Shown one piece after another: positions 1-11,600 of a stretch of 64,000 bases of DNA (its first letter is position 1; the number at the start of each line of letters is the position of its first letter). The position numbers and the translations under genes are program-made. Source of the DNA: Limnomonas spitsbergensis (taxonomy: Eukaryota; Chlorophyta; Chlorophyceae; Chlamydomonadales); contig JAYJMM010000039.1 of assembly GCA_037349105.1 (NCBI GenBank), positions 5,486,501 to 5,550,500 of the forward strand. Reading direction: 5' to 3'. Below the pieces are notes generated by a model, which was not told the origin of the DNA, made no database searches, and saw nothing but the letters and a program-made list of their open reading frames with translations.

Positions 1-77
1 TCCTTCTTTCCTCCCTTCTGAACATTTGGGCACCCACGCGGCCGAGCTTTGAGCGGGCCCAGAGGTGTAACGTTATA
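1..77 (+). mobile_element. LINE 3' tail fragment
   Basis: The stretch from about base 28, reading GGGCACCCACGCGGCCGAGC and ending in GCCCAGAGGTGTAA, closely matches two later segments at 57,747-57,816 and 58,346-58,415. The copy at 57.8 kb directly follows a decayed LINE reverse transcriptase region, so this is read as the 3' untranslated end of the same non-LTR family. It carries a TGTAA motif, the usual green-algal polyadenylation signal. Only the terminus lies in the window. Confidence 0.55.
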
Positions 78-688
78 GACATGCTGGCCAGACCAGGGTC
101 ATTTTAACGCCAGCCCGAGGCGGCAGCAGAGGTTAAGGTTCGAAGGCCGTGCTTGACTTGACTCCTCTGTATCCACGTCATGGTTTGTGCTAGGGTGTTC
201 ACATCTGCACAATGGGTTCCGTCATTCCCTCGCCACATACCTGATAGCTTGACCACGAGGTCACTATTGTCTCGCTCGCTGTCGTAGTTTAACTTGTGCT
301 CGTGCCGGTTTTATAGGGGCCTAGGGTTTATATGCCAAGGGTTTATAGGGTGTAGGGGCTAGTTCAGGGTTATAGGTTTTATTAGGCCAGGAGTTGATGG
401 ACCCGACGCCATGTTGCTGCAGCAAGAGCTACCAAACTCAAGTGGCAGCGAGGCACCTGTCCAAATTGCAGTGTGTTCCATCAAATCCACACTTCTTATT
501 TACTGGTATGGGTTCTGCCGTCCAGTTCATTAATACCTCGCTGGTGCCTTGCTGTCGACATGTTCAATTCCGGGACGAGTCACAAGGGCAAACACAAATT
601 TTATCGACAAATACTAGGACACGAAAAATATTTTCCTAACATCTACTACTATCGTCATCGCGCTGCTTGTTCTGTTCAGACGCTACCG
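78..688. other. Intergenic, no gene seen
   Basis: No ORF here has splice context or a recognisable motif. Degenerate telomere-like TTTATAGGG/TTTAGGG words occur at about 308-385. The short plus-strand ORFs have no coding character that I can support. Confidence 0.5.
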
Positions 689-693
689 TTACA
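689..693 (-). terminator. TGTAA polyadenylation signal
   Basis: The minus strand reads TGTAA about 19 nt after the stop codon of the minus-strand gene at 712. TGTAA is the standard polyadenylation signal of chlorophyte nuclear genes, and the close spacing supports this stop as the real gene end. Confidence 0.55.
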
Positions 694-711
694 AATACAC
701 CCTGCGGGCTG

Positions 712-3700
712 TCATAGGCCCAAGTTCCGCCTCATTTTCGCCACCTTCTTGCTAGCCGGAAAGTGTGGCTGTTGGGTCACGGCCAAGGTGCCATATTGCG
801 CATAATCGCCTGCGACTCCGTCCGTGCAGAAATCCATGCCCCATTGCCCTCCAGAAGCCGCTGCGCCACGGCCGCCCCCGCGCTTCCCGCTGCCACCGCC
901 CCTCCCCGTCCCCCTCTGTTGCAAGCTTCCGTGTTGTTGTTGCTGCTCCAGCGGATCGTCCGTCTCCCCTACCTCCTCGACCAGATCCAGCTGTGTGGGA
1001 AGGCCAGGCGCCTCGAGCAAGCTTCCGTGCAGATCCGTCGGGCAGGGCGACATGCCCGGAGGCGCGCGGGCCGCCGCCGCCGACTGCCACGATTGCGGAA
1101 CCGAATTTAACGCGGCCAGCTGCGCGCACGGCCGCTTCCTGCCAACGTGCTCCTCAAAGCTCCTTTGAGCCGCATGCCCTGGCGCTTTGGCAGCCCGGTT
1201 CCCTAGCATTCCCATGACTGCCGCTTGCAAGCTGTCCACGGCAGTAGCAGCGCAGGTATCGTGCTCGGCAGTTGACGCGACTGGGGGCCGCTCTGCAGGC
1301 TCAACGACACCTCCGGCAACCACCCCCACATCTTCCACGGCCTGCTTGGATCTTTGTAGCAGGACTGCCTCCTCTAGCAGGTCCAGCATGCCAGCCGGGT
1401 CACGCACGCTGAACGGTAGGTCGTCCAAGTATGAGCTCCCCGCCCCAGCCAGGGGATGGTGCTCCGAGACCACGTGGCGGAGGCAAGCGAGGAGGCAAGC
1501 GACGCCGGTGGTCTCAAACTGCGTCAGCGTGGGCGCAGGCTGCACAAGCGCCGGCACCGCATGGGAGGGGAGAACTGGCTGTTGCGTGGAGGAGCTGGGA
1601 GCAGCTGGGGGCGGTAAGTTGGAGGGAGCGTGAGGCTCCGGGATCTGCTGTTGCTGTAGCAAGGCGTCGCCAATGAGAGAGACGGGATGCACACTTGCCG
1701 CTGTCACGCCAGGGTGGGGCGATGCTCCAGCGGCTGCCTCGGCTGCATTGAGGCTACCTGAGGCGAAGGCACCGCTGCCGCCCGGCACCGGCGCCTCGGG
1801 ATGTGTTAAGGCGGCGCCAGCCTGAGAGATCCTTCTTGGCTCCACCTTGGACCGTTGTGGCGAGTTCAGCCAACCGGCAACGGCGGGCGGCGCTGCTGCC
1901 GTCACCGCCGCCGTTGCCGTTGCTGCAGGAAGGGCAACCCTGATTGACAAAGGTTCAGCCGGCGCCTCCGCAGAGTACAATGCGCCCTGAGCGAGGGCAC
2001 CGCCCACCAGTGAGGCAGACATGCCCTGCCGGCCAGTTGCGGTGTCGTCTGCGCGGAAGGGACCGAACGCGAACGCTGCGCCGCTGGCCCCCCCGGGCGT
2101 GGGCATGGGTGACGGCTCGTGTATCGACGTCGCCCCAGGGGTTGAGGGTTGTTGTTGTTGTTGCAAGTTGCTAGGTGAAGGTAAGCCAACCATGGGCTTG
2201 GCCCTGAGGCTCTTCAAGCTGGGAGGTTGCTTGGAGCGATTTCGGTTGGCACCTGCAAGGGGGCGTGATGTCAAGTGGTTATTCCGTATTGTACTCACCT
2301 TGGGGTGCAGGTGATGTACACTCGAAAAGCTAATGCACACTGCGATGCGAGTCGATGACATCTCTCGTCGGCCACCCATCCCACCCCATGTACCAATAAA
2401 TCACAAATGCCGTACGCATAACGGTGCGATGCGCCGTCGAGACGGGTCTGCTGACACAGCTCACCAGTTCAACACATGCCGATGGCTGGTTATGGCTGGT
2501 AAGGCGCAACAAAGATAATTGTGTCGTAAGTAGCAACCGGCACAAGGTGATACCGGTAACCGAAATCCGGAGAGCGGCAGCTTGGTGTCCAGTTGCGTAG
2601 AAACAACACGAGAGTACCGGTAGTGACACGATAGTTGTGACAGGCGAGATTTTGGAAGTGCAAGGTGTGAAGTGAGTTATTGAAAGGAACATCAAATCGT
2701 AAACTAGTACATGACAGTCGGAAGTTACTTGGACAAGCTGATCGCTAGGGGGCATGTTGTGGCAAGCCCTATGAGTTCGGCGGAAAGAAGACCCGACGCT
2801 GGTCACGGTTTGGTCCTAGAGGGCCGGTGGTGTCCGGGTAAATGCTAAAACATGAAGTTACCGTCACTATCTTTGCGCTGTCGGGCTGACTGCTACAGCC
2901 ACTCACCGAGCGCCACCAGCTCCAGCGTGGCCGCCTGCGGTGCCGCGACATCGGATGGAAGCTTCTTGACGGGCTGCGAGCGTGGCGTGCGGGAGCCACC
3001 GCCCGCACCGGCAGCCGCCGCTGCCGGCGGGGCCGCCACAGCGGCGGCAAGGGCAAGGTGCGGTTGAGGCGACGGCGGTAGGGGTGGCGGCGGGGGCAGC
3101 GGGATAGGCGGTGGGGGCGGGAAGCTAGCGGCCGAGGCGGATGCAGCGTGCTGATGCGGCACCTGCTGCTGTGCGGTGACCGGTACATCCTGGGAGTGGA
3201 GAAGGCCTGTTGTAGTGCCTATTGTAGTACCTGCTAAAGCGCCTGCTGAATCAACAATGGCGGGGTCCAGAGGCCCCGAAGACACACGGCCGTTGGCCAG
3301 CGCATAGTTGGCGGCAGTGGCAGCAGCAGGAGCATCAGCAACCGGACCGGAAATGCTATCACCCCCGGGACCCCAAGCGGGCTGAGACAGAACCCCGTCG
3401 GACCTTCTACGCAGCCGGCTGGAAGGGTACATCGCTGGGATGCCGAGGCGCTCCAGCAAGCCGCGGGGCGGCGGGACGGCGACAGCAGTGGCGACCACAG
3501 GTACGCAACTGAGCGCTGCAGCCAGCTCCGGCACCGTCTCGGCGCGGGCGCCTGCTGCGCCCGCTTTAGGGCGCATGCGGCTATCCGCAGGACCCCCAGG
3601 TGCAGAAGCGGCCCTGTCGGGCCAGGCGCTGGCGCCCCCGGCGGCCGCGTGGGCTGAGGTGGTCCCGATGGGGGTGTCAGCAGCATCCGCTGAGCCAGGC

Positions 3701-6700
3701 ATCGGCGGCAGCTCTTCCCGTTCCGACGTCTGTGCCTGCTGCTGCTGACTCCGGGCGGATGACAAGAATGCTGCCGGGGCAGGTATAGTCAGGGCAGCCA
3801 AGGAATCTAGATACTGCAGCTCGAAAGAGGAAGCTGCTGCCGGCCTTGCTCGGTCCGTCACTTCTATCCCCTCTGTTCTTGCTCTTCCAGATATCCCTAG
3901 TGTTGCTGTTATTGTTGCCGTCCCAGCTGTTGCAGTTGTTGTTGTTCCTGCAGCCTGCGGGAAGCCGTGGAAAGAGGGAAATCCCTCCATGGACCCGTCG
4001 CTGCCGAAAGGGCCGCCCAAAGCCTTCAAGAATGGGAGGTCAAATGAGAAGGAGGGACCGGTGCGCAAACAGCCCACAGCATTCGGCCGGTCCAGTTCTG
4101 GAGCGGGGCTCGACGCCAGTCTGTCCACTGCTGTTTCCTGAGGGCCTGCTCCCGGCCCTGCTGCTGCTGCGGCGGCGGCGGCGGATGCCGCCACGGCTGC
4201 CAGGGCAGCTCCCGCCGCCACAGCCGCCAAGCCTGCTCCGGGGCCCGATTCTATTTCCGCTCTTGCTGCGGCGGCAGCAGCCGCCGCGGCTGCAGGGTTG
4301 GCTCCCAGCCCCGATTCTTCTACTGCTGCTGCTGTCACCGCGGCTGCAGGGTCTGATCCCAGCCCCGCTTCTACTGTTCCAGCTGCTGTGGCGGCCGTTG
4401 CTCCGGGGTCTTTCCGCCGCTCCCCTGCTGCGGTCACTGCTGCTGCTTCTGCTGCTGCCAAGGCAGGTGAGCCCCCTTCCAAGACAGAGCAAGACGCTCC
4501 AAATGGTGCTGCTTCTCCTCCTAGGGCAATTTCTGTACCCAGCCCTTCTGAGCCACCTCCTCCTCCATGGACAGTCCTTGCACCCGGCCCAGCTTCATCT
4601 TCTCCTGATCTTCCTGCTGCTGCCCTTCCCAGGCTAGTCCCTCCGCCCAGCCCAGCAGCTGCTCTTCCCAGAGGCGGCCCTACAGCTTTCTCTGCTGCTG
4701 CTGTCCCCAGGGCAGTCCCTTCGTCCAGCCCAGCTGCTCCTCCCAGAGGAGGCCCTACACCCAGCCCTGCTTCTGCTGCTGCCCCCAGGGTAGTCCCTTC
4801 GCCCAGCGCAGCTGCTCCTCTGGGAGGAGATCCAGCACCCAGCCCGTCATCTGCCGCTCCGTCTGACTGAGGAATGCAAAAGCCACCCGACGCCGCGACT
4901 CCGCGCTCTGCAGCACCACCACCGGCGAGGCAGGCCAGGAGACGTCTCCTCTCCCCAGCACCACCGCGCGACACGACCGAGCCGCTGTTACTGCTGCTAC
5001 TGGCGCCGCCCGTGCATGCACGACTCCGCTGCAGCCTCCTCCAATTAGCCCACGCAGCGCAGTCCTCGCCGGGGCCTGAGTCCTCGTCCGCGGCGCCGTC
5101 ATGTTGAGGCACGGCCGGCGCTGCGGGCAGGCGGATCTTGATCTTTGTGACAGGGGCGCTGTCGCGCGGTGGCCCCGCCTCGGCAGCGCGAGGCGTACCG
5201 CCGCGCTGTAGATCCGGATTTGGATTGGGGAGATCTACACACGGATCCGAGACAGCGGCAGGGTGCATGCCCGCCTGCGAGTCAGTGGCTTCTGTGTCGA
5301 AAGTCTTTAGGTCCTCCCATGCTCGGAGAGCCGACGCGTCGTGCATTCTTGGCGGCGCCGTGGCCTTGAGGCGTATTCGGATGGGGGCGGTTGCGCCACC
5401 GGCAGGGCAGGCCCTTGCTGCTGCATCAGCTGCCTGGACCGGGGCGGGCTCGACAGGCTCGGCTCCGGCAGCTGGATCCGAAACCACCTTGGGGACCCCC
5501 TTAACCACGACCTTTATCTTGGTTGACGGTCCGGCCTCGCGGTGCGCGGCGGCTTCGAGCGCAACCGGTGAGGCAGCGGCTGCGGCGGCGGCGTAGCGCG
5601 GATTCAGTTGAGGCGCTCCGCCGGCCCTCGGCGCCTCGCTGCCCCCGTCGCTGTCTATTTCAGAGCTGCCCGCTCCCACCCCGTCGCCCTCTGCGCCGCT
5701 ACCCACAGAGCTCATCGAGAGGTCGTCCTCGTCAGTGTCCGGCTGCACCGCCGAGCGCACGCGCGCTCGCGCGGGCGCACGGCGGCGGCTGGCCGCCGCC
5801 GCCGCCGTCCGTCCGGCGGGCGCTGCGGCTTGCCGCTGCCGCTGCTGCTGCGGTGCAACGCCCGAGTACACGCCCTCGGCCTCCGCCACCGCCGCCGCCA
5901 GCGCAGCGGCTGCCGAGCGCGGGTTCCCATCCTCGTCCTCGTTGTCCGACCCGTCGTCCTCGACGATGAAGTCGTCCATCTCCCGCCGGTGGCGCGTCGG
6001 GCGGCGCGGCCGCAGCCTGGCCCCCTTGCCAGCCGCGCCCTTTGCAGGCAACGAGGAGCTCCCACCCACTTTCTTCCTCCTAGCCGAAGTCCGTCCGAGC
6101 AGGCCAACCACTTCCTCCTCCTCGTCTCCATCCTGGAAAGATGCATGGGAGCCCTCCTCGCTGGATGCCTCCTCGGCAGCCCGCAGCCCGAGAGGATCTG
6201 AATCCTCCTCCTCATCCCCATCGAGCGCTAAACTGCGCGCAGCGTGTCGTCGAGGGCGGGTCGGCGCCCGACCGGCTAGGCTGGGCCTGGGCTGCCGCCG
6301 CCCCGCTTCAACTGCCTTCCCTGGCTGGACAGCAGCGCCCAGATCTAGATCCAGATCCAGATCCATGGGATCGGCTTCGGGGCCGTGTGACGCCGCCTGG
6401 TCCTCTCCACTGCCATCGTCGTCCTCGTCAATGACGGCCCGCCGCCTGCGCGCCCTCGGCGCCCCGCTCCGCCGCACGCTAAGAACGGCCACCTCCTCGT
6501 CGTCAACGTCCTCCTCTCCTTCATGATCTAGATCCTGGAGAAGGCCAGCCATGGGATCGAGATTTAGATCCACATCCATGTCGTCCTGAGCAGCAATCTC
6601 GGCGTCGGGAGCCTCCCTGACCCTGCCGAGTGCCGGGGGCGTGCGGCCGGAGGGCGGCGGGGGCGGCATGACATCTACAGATCGGATCCGCGCCAGCTTC

Positions 6701-7082
6701 GGCCTAGATCCGTACAGCCAGATCTGGTCCCTGTCGAGTTGCCTCTCCTTGTCAGCAGCAGGCAGCCCGAGGCAGAACACCAAGGGAGACTCGCCATGCT
6801 CATCCGGCTGCCGGCGCTTGCGGCTGAGCGCCACACCGCCGCCGCTGGCTCCGGAACCCGCGGCGCTGTCCTCGCCCCGGGCCAACGCCAGCGGCTGACA
6901 GGGCTGCCTTACCCGGGGCAGCCCATGGCCGGCTGTGCCGGCCGCAGCCGCAGCGGTGCCGGCTGCGGGTTGGGTGGGGCCGCCGGCGAGGTGCTGAGAG
7001 GCGTTGCGGGAGCAGGTCAGGCCGCCGCCCGTGTGCTGATCGCGGCTGTGGGCGGCCCTCTGCTTCATGAGCTTCATCAAAC
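712..7082 (-). CDS. Long low-complexity acidic C-terminal exons, probably of the JmjC gene
   Basis: Two exons: 7,082-2,907 (donor GTGAGT at 2,906) and 2,339-712 (acceptor CGCAG), phase 1 at the junction, together about 1,934 codons ending at TGA 714-712. I recognise no domain. The protein is mostly disordered: acidic runs such as DDFIVEDDGSDNEDE, Arg/Lys clusters fit for nuclear localisation (RARRRRA), poly-Ala, poly-Pro and poly-Gln tracts, and a more ordered helical patch with LLACLRHVVSEHHPL. The first in-frame ATG is at 7,077. However, a TAG acceptor at 7,084-7,083 lets this frame continue exactly from the last JmjC exon (phase 1, ending 8,637), so I infer one gene with the JmjC domain. 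The alternative is a separate nuclear low-complexity protein starting at 7,077. A 46-nt GTGAGT...TTGCAG stretch (2,298-2,253) looks like an intron, but removing it would break the frame. Confidence 0.6.
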
Positions 7083-7272
7083 CTATGCAGCATGAGGAGG
7101 GAGAGGGGGAAAAGGGGGGGGCAAAGGTTACGGTTTAGGACCTTAGGGTTAAGGGCCTAGGACCGTAGGGGTTTAGGGTTTAGGGTTTGAACAGCCACTG
7201 CTACCTTGTTTCTGATGGAGGCAACAGCCTCCTACTAAGTTACGTAGAGGACATTCGCATAGCCACGGCTGC

Positions 7273-7705
7273 CTAGTTTCGGGTTAGGGACCTTTTGCCT
7301 AGTTTCGGGTTAGGGACATTTTTTCCTAGTTTCGGGTTAGGGACCTTTTTTCCTAGTTTCGGGTAAGGGACCTTTTTTCCTAGTTTCAGGTTAGGGACAT
7401 TTTTTCCTAGTTTCGGGTAAGGGACCTTTTTTCCTAGTTTCGGGTTAGGGACCTTTTTGCCTAGTTTCGGGTTGGGGACATTTTTTCCTAGTTTCGGGTA
7501 AGGGACCTTTTTTCCTAGTTTCGGGTTAGGGACCTTTTTTCCTAGTTTCGGGTTAGGGACCTTTTTGCCTAGTTTCGGGTAAGGGACCTTTTTGCCTAGT
7601 TTCGGGTTAGGGACATTTTTTCCTAGTTTCGGGTTAGGGACCTTTTTTCCTAGTTTCGGGTTAGGGACCTTTTTTCCTAGTTTCGGGTTAGGGACCTTTT
7701 TGCCT
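7273..7705. repeat. 27-bp minisatellite
   Basis: About 16 copies of a 26-27 bp unit containing CCTAGTTTCGGGTTAGGGAC. Because the unit is nearly a multiple of three, the minus strand stays open as a PNPKLGKKV-type 9-residue repeat, but nothing else suggests coding. It lies in the putative intron (7,083-8,636) between the JmjC exons and the low-complexity exons. The rest of that interval shows no gene. Confidence 0.85.
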
Positions 7706-8636
7706 AGTTTCGGTTTGAGGGACTGCCACGCTTCGAGATGAGGAACCATATTGCCACATGGGCAGGACAAACACACACATTGTTTAGCGCGAGCCGGCCC
7801 CCAGCGTGTGTCGCCAAACGATGAGCAACGGAATGCATCATGCTGCCTCGCAGGATGCGCTGCCACCATTTAATTGGTTATACTGGGCAGCAACAGCTGC
7901 TCAGGTCAGGTCAGGTTGGGCTGCAACAGCTCAGCCTAGCTGCTCATTTCATCTCATCTCATCTCAGATCAAGTCAACTCAGGTTGGGCTACAACTTCTG
8001 GTCAGAGTCTACAGTTCACAAAGCACGGGAAGCAACAGCTGCCACAGCTACGCCTGTGAGCGGTGCGCTATCTGCATGCGAGCGCTGACCATCCCAGTGC
8101 ACAACGTGCCTTTATTTATACTGGAGATTTGAATTGCCTCCCCTCCAGGGTCCCTTCCAGAGTGAGCAACACCATTTGCCACACAACCTCCCCCCCAATT
8201 TCGTCTCCTCTCCTCTCCTACCAGCTTGAGCAGTTACCAGGGTGAGTATGGAAGCGCCTTTTGCGGCGTCCCTTCCCCCCCATTTACGCCCCCCCTCCCC
8301 CACCTAAACCCTCAACCCTAAACCCCAGGTTCAAATTTGCGTTCCCGGTGTGTACGTTTCAATATCGGTCATAGCTGATGCCCACTATGATAAACAACAT
8401 CTAGTACTCATGCTGATCATGGAGTTGGAGCAGCGGTTGAAGCAGTTGGAGCAGTTGCAGCAGTTGCAGCAGCGGTTGTTCATGACTGCTGTATTGGATT
8501 CTGTGCTGGGTGTGGCCTTCTGCCAGCTTCCACCCCGTATTAATACTAACCTACTTTACTACTTTCATACTGCTTCCCTACTTCACTACTCCCACCCTCC
8601 ATTCATACTTCCACCCCGTATTTATACCCATCGCAC

Positions 8637-11600
8637 CTGCCGGCCTCAGGAGCTTGAGTGTGTGCAGTGCCGTCTGCCACATGACATGTCTGAAGGAGGG
8701 GAACCTCTGGCTGGGCTTGATGTGGAGGAGCTCCTCAGCCTCCCAGGTCAACAGCTGAGAGGCAGTGGAGGGGGGAGGGGGGGGGCAGGAAGGGGCAAGA
8801 CGTGAGGCAGAGGGGGGAGGGGGCAGGAAGGGGCAAGACGTGAAGCAGAGGGGGGAAGGGGGGGGCAGGAAGGGGCAAGACGTGAGGCAGAGGGGGGAGG
8901 GGGGGGGGCAGGAAGGGGCAAGACGTGAAGCAGAGGGGGGGGGGAGAGGAGTGGGCAAGCTGAGAGGCAGAGGGGGGGGAGAGGGGGGGGGGGGGGAGGA
9001 CAGGAATGGGAAAGGCGTGAGGCAGGGGGGGGAAGTGGGGGGGGGCAGGAAGGGGAAAGGCGTGAGGCAGGGGGGGGAAGTGGGGGGGGGCAGGAAGGGG
9101 AAAGGCGTGAGGCAGGGGGGGGAAGTGGGGGGGGGCAGGAAGGGGAAAGGCGTGAGGCAGGGGGGGGGGAAAGGAAGGAGGGGGCAAGCTGAGAGGCAGG
9201 GGGGGGAAGTGGGGGGGGGCAGGAAGGAGAAAGACGTGAGGCAGGGGGGGGGGAAGTGGGGGGGGGCAGGAAGGGGAAAGACGTGAGGCAGGGGGGGGGG
9301 AAGGGGGCAGGAAGGGGCAAGACGTGAAGCAGAGGGGGGGGGGAGAGGAGTGGGCAAGCTGAGAGGCAGAGGGGGGGGAGAGGGGGGGGGGGGAGGACAG
9401 GAATGGGAAAGGCGTGAGGCAGGGGGGGGAAGTGGGGGGGGGCAGGAAGGGGAAAGGCGTGAGGCAGGGGGGGGGGAAGGGGGCAGGAAGGGGCAAGACG
9501 TGAAGCAGAGGGGGGGGGGAGAGGAGTGGGCAAGCTGAGAGGCAGAGGGGGGGGAGAGGGGGGGGGGGGGGAGGATAGGAATGGGAAAGGCGTGAGGCAG
9601 GGGGGGGAAGTGGGGGGGGGGCAGGAATGGGAAAGGCGTGAGGCAGGGGGGGGAAGTGGGGGGGGGCAGGAAGGGGAAAGACGTGAGGCAGGGGGGGGGG
9701 AAGGGGGCAGGAAGGGGCAAGACGTGAAGCAGAAAGGGGGGGGGGGAGAGGAGGGGGCAAGCTGAGAGGCAGAGGGGGGGAGATGGGGGGGAGGGGGGAC
9801 AGGAAGGGGAAAGACGTGAGGCAAGGGGGGGAAAGGGAAGGAGGGGGGGGGGGCAGACGTGAGGCAATTAGGGAAGGGGAGAGGGCGGGGAGAGGGAACA
9901 GGAAGGGGCAAGGCGTGAGGCAAGGAGGGGGGGGGGTAGGGGTTAGGGGGGCAGGAAGGGGAATGACGTGAGGCAAGGATGGGGGGAGGGGGGGGCAGGA
10001 AGGGGGCAAGACGAGAGGCAAGGAGGGGGAGGAGTGAAGGGAGGAAGAGGGTGGCAAGCTGAGAGGCAGAGGGTAGGAGGGGGGCGGGCACCAGACTGCA
10101 CAAATACTGAAAGCAACAGCATCCCTGCTGCACATGGTCATCAGCCGTTGAGGGCAATGGGCAAACCACACGGACAGCTGGATCTTTGAAGGTTCGCTAA
10201 GATTGTTAAGTTTTACAGTCCAACGGAGCTTCACGATGGATTTATGGGACATGCGCCCGTGAACCCGGTAGGGTTTAGGGTTCAGGTTTTGCATTATCAA
10301 ACTGTCACTGGGGAACCCAGGCGCCACCTGGGAGGAAGGCGGACGGGGTAAGAATGGAGTGGGTACAACAGGGGGGGTAACAAGGGGATGCACAGCGGGG
10401 TGGGCAAACGGAAAATACGTAGGGGGCAATCCGGGCATCAACTGCCAAGGGGGGGCAAAGGGAGGGGGGGGGGCTAAACCCTACACCCTATCCTGGGGGC
10501 AACCGGGGCATCAGCTGCCAGGGGGGGGTGCAAGGGGAGGGGGGACTAAACCTTACACCCTATCCTGGGCAACCAGGGCATCAGCTGAGAGGGGGTCCAA
10601 GGGGGAGCTTTACCCGAAACCCTAACCATGGGGGCGACCGGGGCTTCAGCTTAGAGGGGGGCCAAGGGAGAGCTAAGCCCTACACCCTAACCTGGGGGCA
10701 GCCAGGGCATCAGCTGAGAGGGGGGCAAAGGGGGAGCTAAAACCTACACCCTAACCTGGGGCCAGCCGGGGCATCAGCTGAGAGGGGGGCAAAGGGGGAG
10801 CTAAACCCTACACCCTAACCTGGGGCCAGCCGGGGCAACAGCTGTGAGGGGGGCAAAGGGGGAGCCAAATCCTTAACCCTACACCCTTCATCAGGGGACA
10901 AGCGGAGCAAGGTGTGAACCTTTCATGCCCGATGGGGTTGTGCAAGCATCCTAGCAATCTATCTGATCCTTTTCCCAACACGTTCCGTCCCCGTCCCTGT
11001 CAAGTCCCCGGCACTTTCCGTCCCCGAACCCGTCCCTGTCCCCGTCCCGTCCCCGACTCGCACCTGCAGCTCCAGGTTATGGCAGTGCAGCAGCATTACA
11101 CCCGTCAGCAGCGAGTCCGTGGGTGCCAGCTGGGCGTACGGCCACCCCCCGGGGACCAGCAGAGAATCTCCCGCATGAAGCTGGGAAGGGCAGTGCGACG
11201 AGTCGGGGTTTAGGGTTTAGGGTTCACGGTTCAGGATTCAGGGAATGTGAATGTAGCTGGCATCAGGAGAGCGGGGATCAGGGGTCAGGGGTCAGGTTGC
11301 AAGTTTGCAGCTGGCACCTGATGAATGGCAGGTAAGGGTTCAGGGTATACGAATTTAGGGTTAATGAATACAGCTGGCAGTGGAGGGGAGGGGGTTCAGG
11401 GTCCAGGTTGTATATTAGCAACTGGCAGCGACAAAGTGGGGATTCAGGGTTAAAGGATTAAGGGCTTAGGGTCCAGAATCCAGAGTTAAGAGTACATGTA
11501 TGAAGTTGGCGGCGGGAGAGCGGGGGGTCGGGGCTAAGCTTGGTTCAGGGAATAGGGCAAGGTCTCAGCCGCAATCCAGGATCTAGATCCAGGATCCAGA

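Noticed and set aside
2893..6526. Many plus-strand ORFs of 100-260 codons
   Set aside because: Antisense shadows of the GC-rich, low-complexity minus-strand exon.
7273..7869. 198-codon ORF of PNPKLGKKV repeats
   Set aside because: A 27-bp minisatellite with no flanking coding signal; intronic in the favoured model.
8578..10441. Three long overlapping minus-strand Pro/Ser/Leu-rich ORFs (up to 568 codons)
   Set aside because: All are translations of a pure G-rich/C-rich minisatellite in different frames; the only real coding bases there are JmjC exon 6 at 8,637-8,754.
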